A stretch of DNA of 8,118 nucleotides, taken from contig JAUYGP010000585.1 of assembly GCA_030690515.1 (NCBI GenBank), positions 1 to 8,118 on the forward strand, in the 5' to 3' direction. The notes under the pieces were generated by a model. The model had not been told where the DNA came from, did not search any database, and worked only from the letters and a program-made list of their open reading frames with translations. Positions 1 to 5,160 of this stretch are shown here, in pieces. Position 1 is the stretch's first letter. The number at the start of each line of letters is the position of its first letter. The stretch is from Giesbergeria sp. Its GTDB lineage: Bacteria > Pseudomonadota > Gammaproteobacteria > Burkholderiales > Burkholderiaceae_C. The translations under genes were made by a program, and so were the position numbers.

Positions 1-156
1 AAACGACCAACGTTGCGCACCGGCCCAGAGCGCTAGCTGTCCAGGCGTCGCAATACCTTGGTTATTGACGGCCCCCTGGCTGCGTGCAAAGACTGAGCGA
101 AGTCGTTCGAACATGGCAGGCTTGCGGTGAGGAATGTGCGCTCCATTAGACGCCAT
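1..156 (-). CDS. N-terminal fragment of an unidentified protein, cut by the left window edge
   Basis: The frame opens at ATG (156-154) and runs without a stop for 52 codons to the left edge. The translation begins MASNGAHIPHRKP and later contains FERLRSVFARSQG and GQLALWAGAQRWSF. I do not recognise the family. There is no signal peptide or membrane segment in the visible part. It is basic at the start and then alternates charged and hydrophobic residues, as a soluble protein would. The start is well supported by an AAAGGAGGT ribosome binding site 4 bases upstream. The gene begins 33 bases after the stop of the cyclase-FHA gene on the same strand, so the two are probably co-transcribed and may be functionally linked. 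Function is unknown. That it is a real gene is inferred mainly from the strong binding site and the open frame. Confidence 0.7.
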   Translation of the reverse strand, partial: MASNGAHIPHRKPAMFERLRSVFARSQGAVNNQGIATPGQLALWAGAQRWSF

Positions 157-160
157 ATTT

Positions 161-169
161 ACCTCCTTT
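161..169 (-). promoter_or_regulatory. Strong Shine-Dalgarno site of the left-edge gene
   Basis: On the minus strand the sequence reads AAAGGAGGT, a near-perfect complement of the 16S rRNA 3' end, four bases before the ATG at 156. It is the best ribosome binding site in the window and fixes the start of the partial gene at the left edge. The cyclase upstream in the same operon has no visible site, so the two genes may be translated at very different rates. Confidence 0.75.
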
Positions 170-189
170 GTACAACCTGTCACCGGCCG

Positions 190-1116
190 CTACCCCAGGT
201 GCATGCTGCCACCTGTCACGCGAAAGTCGAGCGTAGGCGCGCGCGCATCAAAAGGCATGCCCAGCGCCAGTCGGCCAAAGCCATGGAGCATGCAGGAACT
301 TCGGCGCAGGGGCACGGCGGTTTCGCTATTTTCAAACTGAACCCAGGTACCAAAGCTGCTGACATCCGTCAACATGAATGCGCCGTCCGACCAGTCAATA
401 CGCGCATGCATACGGGAGACACGCGGGTCCGAAATGCTGACCTGCACCGCGCTGGATCGGCCAATATGCAAAGGCATATCTTCGGAAGACAACATAAGTC
501 TGTCCCCTTTCCATGTCAGTTCAATAGACCCTGGCAAGGAATCGAGCGGCGCCACATTGCTGTGCAGCCCCGCCTGCATGGTCTGCTGTTCCGGAGATTC
601 ATGGTCCCGCCACTCGGCCTGGTAGATAAGTTGCGCCTCGGCTTTACCCCGGATGTCAAACACACCCAGCTTGCGAAAACGAACATGGGGCACGACACCT
701 GCATCAACGGCCGTGACGTCATTGGTCCAGATCTCCCCGGGCCCTGCACGTTCGCACAGCCGGGAGGCCACGTTGACCGCATCGCCATAGGCGTCGCCAT
801 CCACCTCAAGCACCTCGCCACTGGCAACCCCCACGTGCATTTCCAGACGCAAGACTTCGGGCCAGCGCTGAAGGTGTATCTGGTGGCTGCGCTGCAATTC
901 GCCGGCGGCCGCCACCGCATGGTGGGCGCTGGCAAAGATGCCCAGCACGCCGTCTCCCAGCATCTTGACCACACGCCCCTGGTGCGCCTGCATGACTTCG
1001 GCGATCCATTGCGTCAAGCGCATGACCGTCTTGGCCGCGCGTTCGTTGCCCATCGACTCGTACAGCGATGTGCTTCCGGAGAGATCGGCAAAAACCACCG
1101 TCGAGACAGAACTCAT
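190..1116 (-). CDS. Class III adenylate cyclase fused to a C-terminal FHA domain
   Basis: A 308-residue soluble protein predicted to make cAMP from ATP in the cytoplasm. Residues 1-170 form a class III nucleotidyl cyclase catalytic domain. Both metal-binding aspartates are visible (D11 in FADLSGST, D55 in KMLGDG), as are the adenine-selecting pair K51 and D108 and the transition-state residues N115 and R119 in GDAYGDAVNVASR. K plus D predicts ATP rather than GTP. Residues about 198-280 form an FHA domain, which by family knowledge binds phosphothreonine, with GR at 219-220, SRMHA at 234-238 and SSFGT at 253-257. There is no membrane segment, HAMP or sensor domain, so regulation probably comes through the FHA domain. 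It starts 90 bases after the flavoprotein gene ends and is followed closely by the left-edge gene. The ATG at 1116 fits the usual family N-terminus but has no clear Shine-Dalgarno sequence. Confidence 0.93.
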   Translation of the reverse strand: MSSVSTVVFADLSGSTSLYESMGNERAAKTVMRLTQWIAEVMQAHQGRVVKMLGDGVLGIFASAHHAVAAAGELQRSHQIHLQRWPEVLRLEMHVGVASGEVLEVDGDAYGDAVNVASRLCERAGPGEIWTNDVTAVDAGVVPHVRFRKLGVFDIRGKAEAQLIYQAEWRDHESPEQQTMQAGLHSNVAPLDSLPGSIELTWKGDRLMLSSEDMPLHIGRSSAVQVSISDPRVSRMHARIDWSDGAFMLTDVSSFGTWVQFENSETAVPLRRSSCMLHGFGRLALGMPFDARAPTLDFRVTGGSMHLG

Positions 1117-1206
1117 GGAGACAAAAACGCGGTGGTGTTCATAAATGCCAGTTTAGATCAAGTGGCCCCCCCAGCGGTGGACTGTCAGCGCGCACCCGCA
1201 ACCTCT

Positions 1207-2568
1207 TCACGACACCGTTGCTGCTGATACCTCGCGGGCATGAAGCCATGCCGCAGCGCCACGTCCTGCACGAACGCCCGTCGCAAGGCTTGCCGTCATC
1301 AGGTAGCCTCCGGTGGGCGCTTCCCAATCAAGCATTTCCCCCGCGCAAAAAACGCCTGGGCGACCCCGTGCCATTTGTTGCGTATTCAATCCGTCAAAGG
1401 CCACCCCACCTGCTGTACTGATGGCCTCATCGAGTGGCCGGGTCGCCACCACAGTGACGGGCAAGGCCTTGATAGCCTGCGCCAAAGCGACCGGGTCGTT
1501 CATCTGCGCCTTGTCCAGTTGCTCATGAAGAATGGCCATCTTGATGCCGTCCAGGCCCAAGCGGCTCTTGAGATGGCTGGTCAAAGAACGCGAACCACGG
1601 GGGTGGCGCACCTCCACCAGCACACGCTCAGGCGAATGATCGGGCAGCAGGTCCAGGTAGAAAATGGCACTGCCATGGGCCTCAATTTCATCACGCAGCA
1701 ACGCTGACACCGCGTAGACGAGACTTCCCTCCACGCCGGTCGCTGTGGCAACAAACTCCCCTCTGCGCGAAAAACTGCGGCCATCGCGTCCCGTAAAGGT
1801 GATGGCTACGGATTTAAAGGGTTGGCCTGCATGGCGTTGCGCAAAATGCGGCGTCCAGCCGGTCTGCACCACCGGTGGCTGGCCCATCAGTTCTTGTAAA
1901 AATTCACGCCGGGTCTCGCCTGCCAGCGCAGCCCGGAGCAGTACATCGAAACCACAGTTGGCAGGGCGCAGGCGTGCCACCGGCATACCGTACGACTCCA
2001 GCACCGGCACCCAAGCGCCGTCGGACCCCAGTCTCGCCCAGCTCGCGCCACCAAGGGCCAAAACCACCGCTGTCGCTTGCACAGACACCATGCCCGTTGG
2101 CGACTCCAGCCGCAAAGCACCCTCCTCGGTCCAGCCAACCCACCGGTGACGCATATGGAATTGCACGCCCATGGCCCGCAGGCGATGCAGCCATGCGCGT
2201 AGCAGCGGAGCCGCCTTCATGTCTGCAGGAAAAACCCGCCCGGACGTGCCCACAAAGGTGTCCACACCCAGTGCTTTTGCCCATACGCGCAATTCGTCAG
2301 GGCCAAACTCTTTCAACAATGGCGCCAACTGCGGTGCGCGATCGCCAAAACGCGACACAAAGATATCGAATGGTTCGGAATGGGTCAGATTGAGTCCTCC
2401 CTTGCCTGCCAAAAGGAACTTTCGCCCCACCGAGGGCATGGCATCAAAAAGGTGCACGGCCCTGCCCGCGCGAGCCAACTCTTCTGCGGCCATCAGGCCC
2501 GCTGGCCCGCCCCCCACGACGGCCACTTCACAGGCGCGCTGCAACGGAACTGGTATCGATTCATTCAT
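1207..2568 (-). CDS. FAD-dependent flavoprotein, HI0933/PP_4765-like NAD(P)/FAD oxidoreductase family
   Basis: A 453-residue cytoplasmic flavoprotein of unknown substrate. The N-terminal Rossmann motif GGGPAG lies at residues 19-24, with an acidic residue (D42) at the end of the second strand for the FAD ribose. The family-typical GRKFLLAGKGGLNLTHSE stretch is at 48-65 and ALGGASWARLGSDG at 171-184. The C-terminal FAD-contact segment, ISTAGGV at 383 and FCAGEMLDWEAPTGGY at 407-422, completes the fold. The WARLGSDG and WEAPTGGY wording resembles the narrower PP_4765 type of the HI0933 family (recalled, not searched). No biochemical role is established that I can name. It is divergent from trxA, which hints at redox context but proves nothing. 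The ATG at 2568 starts the frame with no good Shine-Dalgarno site, and an eight-codon out-of-frame ORF overlaps it. Confidence 0.92.
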   Translation of the reverse strand: MNESIPVPLQRACEVAVVGGGPAGLMAAEELARAGRAVHLFDAMPSVGRKFLLAGKGGLNLTHSEPFDIFVSRFGDRAPQLAPLLKEFGPDELRVWAKALGVDTFVGTSGRVFPADMKAAPLLRAWLHRLRAMGVQFHMRHRWVGWTEEGALRLESPTGMVSVQATAVVLALGGASWARLGSDGAWVPVLESYGMPVARLRPANCGFDVLLRAALAGETRREFLQELMGQPPVVQTGWTPHFAQRHAGQPFKSVAITFTGRDGRSFSRRGEFVATATGVEGSLVYAVSALLRDEIEAHGSAIFYLDLLPDHSPERVLVEVRHPRGSRSLTSHLKSRLGLDGIKMAILHEQLDKAQMNDPVALAQAIKALPVTVVATRPLDEAISTAGGVAFDGLNTQQMARGRPGVFCAGEMLDWEAPTGGYLMTASLATGVRAGRGAAAWLHAREVSAATVS

Positions 2569-2674
2569 TTTGGATAAATTTCATGCCGTCTTGCGGCGAG
2601 TTGAGGCTGGCGAATGAGGGCTGCTGCGGCCGATAGCACAACGAGGTGCAACGACACTCCGTTCATCGATTTTT

Positions 2675-2691
2675 GCTATGACTGTCATAGC
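2675..2691. promoter_or_regulatory. Perfect 17-base palindrome between divergent genes, candidate operator
   Basis: GCTATGAC-T-GTCATAGC is a perfect 8-base inverted repeat around a single central base. It sits 107 bases upstream of the flavoprotein start and 93 bases upstream of the trxA start, in the only divergent intergenic region of the window. No T-run follows on either side and the one-base centre makes an RNA hairpin unlikely, so a dimeric protein binding site is the better reading. The regulator is not identifiable from the sequence. Confidence 0.5.
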
Positions 2692-2708
2692 GCCGCGCAG
2701 CCTTGCTG

Positions 2709-2739
2709 CTGACAGGGATGCACCTGTTTCTGTCACAAT
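2709..2739 (+). promoter_or_regulatory. Candidate trxA promoter (extended -10)
   Basis: CACAAT at 2734-2739 is preceded by TGT, giving an extended -10 element (TGtCACAAT). CTGACA at 2709-2714 resembles a -35 box, but its 19-base spacing is longer than ideal. The predicted start near 2746 would give a leader of about 40 bases to the trxA ATG. An inverted pair, TGACAG (2710-2715) and CTGTCA (2730-2735), overlaps both elements. Confidence 0.4.
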
Positions 2740-2784
2740 AAAAGGACTTTACACATACCAGCACACCACCAAAAAGGAAAGCGC

Positions 2785-3117
2785 ATGGCAAGCGAACTCA
2801 TCAAACATCTTTCTGACGCCAGTTTTGAGGCGGATGTCCTCAAATCCAGCACACCGGTTCTGGTCGATTACTGGGCCGAGTGGTGCGGTCCCTGCAAGAT
2901 GATTGCCCCTATTCTCGACGAAGTGGCTGGCACCTACCAAGGCAAACTGCAAGTCGCCAAGATGAATGTGGACGAAAACCGGGAAGTCCCAGCCAAGTTC
3001 GGTATTCGTGGCATTCCTACGCTCATGATCTTTAAAGATGGTCAGCTGGCTGCCACCAAAGTTGGCGCCATGAGCAAGGCCCAATTAACGGCCTTCATCG
3101 ACCAGCAACTGGCCTGA
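2785..3117 (+). CDS. trxA: Thioredoxin 1
   Basis: A 110-residue cytoplasmic thioredoxin, the usual family length. It reduces protein disulfides and is itself recharged by thioredoxin reductase using NADPH. The active site WCGPCK places the redox cysteines at C34 and C37, inside the standard VDYWAEWCGPCK context. The buried aspartate is D28 and the cis-proline is P78 in GIPT. There is no signal peptide and no extra domain. The ATG at 2785 has an AAGGAAA ribosome binding site 4-5 bases upstream. It lies directly upstream of rho in the same direction, the trxA-rho order known from many proteobacteria. The 255-base gap to rho holds a separate rho promoter candidate, so independent expression is likely, with possible read-through. 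Confidence 0.98.
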   Translation: MASELIKHLSDASFEADVLKSSTPVLVDYWAEWCGPCKMIAPILDEVAGTYQGKLQVAKMNVDENREVPAKFGIRGIPTLMIFKDGQLAATKVGAMSKAQLTAFIDQQLA

Positions 3118-3134
3118 CAATAGCCCCACAGCCC

Positions 3135-3160
3135 ACCCTGAACCATCGCGTTATCAGGGT
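3135..3160 (+). terminator. Hairpin after trxA without a T-run, possible weak terminator
   Basis: ACCCTGA (3135-3141) and TCAGGGT (3154-3160) form a perfect 7-base stem around a 12-base loop, 18 bases after the trxA stop. No T-run follows, so it is not a standard intrinsic terminator. It is followed by a C-rich, G-poor stretch (about 48% C and 12% G over 3181-3230). That pattern would suit Rho-dependent termination or protection of the trxA mRNA 3' end. Assignment is tentative. Confidence 0.35.
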
Positions 3161-3230
3161 CGGCGAACCGGGCGTTCGGGTTACCTCGCGACCTACACCG
3201 CCCTGCCCCCTCAGACCCTGTTTCTTTTCC

Positions 3231-3239
3231 TGTCATAAT
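3231..3239 (+). promoter_or_regulatory. Candidate rho promoter, extended -10 element
   Basis: TGTCATAAT is an extended -10 element (TGn plus CATAAT, five of six matches to consensus). No good -35 box is visible 16-18 bases upstream (TCAGAC at best), which is common for extended -10 promoters. A start near 3246 would produce a rho leader of about 127 bases. The context TTTTCCTGTCATAAT closely resembles TTTCTGTCACAAT upstream of trxA. Confidence 0.45.
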
Positions 3240-3302
3240 TAACTTCAGTCGCTGGTCTGCACGCATTGGCAGTCGGCGCGAAATTTCTCTCAGGTACGCC
3301 AC

Positions 3303-3319
3303 ACCCGCACACTGCGGGT
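3303..3319 (+). promoter_or_regulatory. Stem-loop in the rho mRNA leader
   Basis: ACCCGCA (3303-3309) and TGCGGGT (3313-3319) form a perfect 7-base GC-rich stem with a 3-base loop, 53 bases before the rho start codon. No T-run follows. Downstream, 3331-3360 is over half C. In E. coli, rho is autoregulated by Rho-dependent attenuation in its leader. This stem and the C-rich tract could serve the same end here, which is inference. Confidence 0.4.
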
Positions 3320-3372
3320 TGCTCGGCAAGCTGCATCCCCCGTTCATACCCGCTCCGCGCAGGAGACACCCC

Positions 3373-4635
3373 ATGCACCTCAACGAACTCAAGGCACTCC
3401 ACGTGTCCGAAGTCCTCAAGCAGGCCGAAGAGCTTGACATCGAAAACACCGGACGCATGCGCAAACAGGAATTGATGTTTGCCATCATCAAAAAACGCGC
3501 CAAGGCTGGTGAACAGATTTTCGCGGACGGAGTGTTGGAAATCCTGCCCGACGGGTTCGGCTTTCTTCGCAGCCCCGACACGAGCTACACCGCCAGCACG
3601 GACGACATCTACATCAGCCCCAGCCAGGTACGGCGCTTTAACCTGCACACTGGCGACATGATCGAAGGCGAAGTGCGCACGCCCAAGGACGGCGAGCGCT
3701 ACTTTGCATTGACCAAGCTTGACAAGGTCAACGACGGCCCACCCGAGCAGAACAAGCACAAGGTGATGTTCGAGAACCTGACGCCCCTGTTTCCCAAGGA
3801 ACAGATGCGCCTGGAGCGCGATGTCAAGAGCGAAGAAAACATCACCGGTCGCATCATCGACATCATTGCGCCCATTGGCCGCGGCCAGCGCGCATTGATC
3901 GTCGCTCCGCCCAAGAGCGGCAAGACGGTGATGATGCAGCACATCGCCCACGCCATTACCGCCAACAACCCTGACGTGCACCTGATGGTACTGCTGGTGG
4001 ACGAGCGGCCAGAAGAAGTGACCGAAATGCAGCGCACGGTCAAGGGCGAAATCATTGCCTCGACGTTCGACGAACCTGCCGCACGCCATGTGCACGTGGC
4101 AGAAATGGTGATCGAGCGCGCCAAGCGCCTGGTTGAGCTGAAAAAAGACGTGGTCATCCTGCTCGACTCGATCACGCGACTGGCCCGTGCCTACAACAAC
4201 GTTGTGCCATCGTCAGGCAAGGTGCTGTCGGGTGGTGTTGATGCGGCCGCATTGCAACGCCCCAAACGCTTCTTCGGCGCCGCACGCAAGGTCGAAGAAG
4301 GCGGTTCGCTGACCATCATTGCCACCGCATTGGTCGATACAGGCAGCCGTATGGACGAAGTGATCTTTGAAGAATTCAAGGGTACCGGCAACTGCGAAAT
4401 CCACTTGAACCGCCGCCTGTATGAAAAGCGCGTGTTCCCGGCCATTGAACTCAACAAAAGCGGCACCCGACGCGAAGAGTTGCTGCTGGCCCCCGAGATC
4501 CTGCAAAAAACCCGCATCCTGCGCCAGTTCATGTACAACATGGATGACATCGAATCCATGGAACTCATGATCAAGAACATGAAGGCGACCAAGAGCAACG
4601 TCGAATTCTTCGACATGATGCGCCGTGGTGGCTGA
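3373..4635 (+). CDS. rho: Transcription termination factor Rho
   Basis: A 420-residue hexameric RNA-dependent ATPase/helicase that ends transcription at C-rich, unstructured RNA. Length and numbering match the E. coli protein (419). Residues 1-47 form the Rho N domain. The cold-shock-like RNA-binding domain follows, with DGFGFLR at 60-66 and Y80. The RecA-type motor has Walker A PPKSGKT at 179-185, catalytic E211, Walker B VILLD at 261-265, the Q-loop around K283 and the arginine finger R366. M219, S266 and G337, positions linked to bicyclomycin resistance in E. coli, carry the sensitive residues. The ATG at 3373 is chosen over an upstream in-frame GTG/TTG extension because it gives the standard N-terminus MHLNELK and has AGGAGA 7 bases upstream. 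It follows trxA and precedes the L31 gene in the same direction. Confidence 0.99.
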   Translation: MHLNELKALHVSEVLKQAEELDIENTGRMRKQELMFAIIKKRAKAGEQIFADGVLEILPDGFGFLRSPDTSYTASTDDIYISPSQVRRFNLHTGDMIEGEVRTPKDGERYFALTKLDKVNDGPPEQNKHKVMFENLTPLFPKEQMRLERDVKSEENITGRIIDIIAPIGRGQRALIVAPPKSGKTVMMQHIAHAITANNPDVHLMVLLVDERPEEVTEMQRTVKGEIIASTFDEPAARHVHVAEMVIERAKRLVELKKDVVILLDSITRLARAYNNVVPSSGKVLSGGVDAAALQRPKRFFGAARKVEEGGSLTIIATALVDTGSRMDEVIFEEFKGTGNCEIHLNRRLYEKRVFPAIELNKSGTRREELLLAPEILQKTRILRQFMYNMDDIESMELMIKNMKATKSNVEFFDMMRRGG

Positions 4636-4647
4636 CAACGCTATTCG

Positions 4648-4656
4648 TGCGATAAT
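4648..4656 (+). promoter_or_regulatory. Candidate L31 promoter, extended -10 element
   Basis: TGCGATAAT, an extended -10 element with five of six -10 matches, lies 13 bases after the rho stop. No convincing -35 box stands at the right distance; CTGACA at 4632-4637 is too close. Transcription would begin near 4663, inside or just at a CTTTTCGCGAAAAG palindrome, giving a leader of about 75 bases before the L31 start. Confidence 0.4.
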
Positions 4657-4662
4657 CTAGGG

Positions 4663-4676
4663 CTTTTCGCGAAAAG
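4663..4676. repeat. Perfect 14-base palindrome in the rho-rpmE2 gap
   Basis: CTTTTCG and CGAAAAG abut as a perfect inverted repeat with no spacer, immediately downstream of the candidate L31 -10 element. As RNA it could fold only with a loop taken from the CGCG centre, giving a five-base stem. As DNA it is a symmetrical site at the probable transcription start. It could be a regulator site or a weak hairpin ending rho transcripts. Confidence 0.4.
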
Positions 4677-4736
4677 TGCTGTGGCAAATAGGTGCTGCAG
4701 TGGCTGCCGCAGTTGATACATATACAAGGATTCGCT

Positions 4737-4994
4737 ATGAAAGAAGGCATTCACCCCAACTACCGTGAAGTTTGCTTCCAGGACATGTCCAACGGTTTCA
4801 AGTTCGTCACGCGCTCGTGCGTGAACGCCAAGGAAATGGTCAAGATGGAAGACGGTCGCGAACTGCCCCTGTTCAAGCTCGAAACCACCAGCGAATCGCA
4901 CCCCTTCTACACTGGCACGCAAAAGTCGGTGGACAACATGGGTGGCCGCGTGGAGCGCTTCCGCAACCGTTTCGGCAAGACCACAGCAAAGTAA
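4737..4994 (+). CDS. rpmE2: 50S ribosomal protein L31, type B (zinc-free form)
   Basis: An 85-residue protein of the large ribosomal subunit that bridges the central protuberance to the small subunit. It starts MKEGIHPNYREVCFQD, the typical type B opening, and ends with the basic tail RVERFRNRFGKTTAK. The only cysteines are C13 and C28. The paired CxxC zinc ligands of type A L31 are absent, so this is the zinc-independent form. The length fits type B (about 80-90), which is longer than type A. The ATG at 4737 has AGGA 6 bases upstream and is preferred over the longer in-frame reading from 4692. It is the third gene of the trxA-rho-rpmE2 block. No Zur-box-like A/T palindrome is seen upstream, so it may be the constitutive L31 of this organism. 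Confidence 0.96.
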   Translation: MKEGIHPNYREVCFQDMSNGFKFVTRSCVNAKEMVKMEDGRELPLFKLETTSESHPFYTGTQKSVDNMGGRVERFRNRFGKTTAK

Positions 4995-5010
4995 TCTGCG
5001 CTAATCCGCC

Positions 5011-5045
5011 AAAAGGCAGCCCGGGCAACCGCGCTGCCTTTTTTC
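5011..5045 (+). terminator. Strong intrinsic terminator after rpmE2
   Basis: AAAAGGCAGC (5011-5020) pairs perfectly with GCTGCCTTTT (5033-5042) across a 12-base loop. The T-rich end runs on through 5044. It lies 16 bases after the L31 stop and should close the trxA-rho-rpmE2 transcripts. The A-tract on the 5' side of the stem could allow partial function on the opposite strand too. Confidence 0.9.
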
Positions 5046-5160
5046 TTTGCATTTCCGGGGATACTAGTCTCCATTCCACCGCGTGCACATCGGCGTACGC
5101 TTTGAAGCGTTCTGGTGTCGTCGGCTCTGAAAAGGGCACCTCTTTTCCTTCTGTTGCAGC

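Noticed and set aside
1166..1172. Run of seven C residues between the flavoprotein and cyclase genes as a phase-variation tract
   Set aside because: The run is short, lies outside any coding sequence and is not placed between promoter boxes that I can support.
1180..1187. GACTGTCA before the cyclase as a second copy of the trxA-region operator
   Set aside because: Only one half-site matches the 17-base palindrome. The CTGTCA hexamer also occurs within coding sequence (for example at 6711), so the match is no more than background.
127..1227. Long plus-strand frame of 366 codons
   Set aside because: It is the antisense shadow of the cyclase-FHA gene. The minus-strand frame has complete cyclase and FHA motifs, while this one has no recognisable domain and is rich in His/Arg as expected of a reverse-frame artefact.
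3319..3372. An 18-codon N-terminal extension of Rho from an upstream start
   Set aside because: The standard Rho N-terminus MHLNELK begins at 3373 with an AGGAGA site. The extension would run from within the leader stem-loop region and matches no known Rho N-terminus.
3211..4095. Minus-strand frame of 294 codons opposite rho
   Set aside because: It is a shadow of the highly conserved rho gene, made long by codon bias. It lacks any motif or binding site of its own.
4213..4638. Two overlapping minus-strand frames opposite the 3' half of rho
   Set aside because: Both are explained by complementarity to the rho coding sequence and show no independent start signals.
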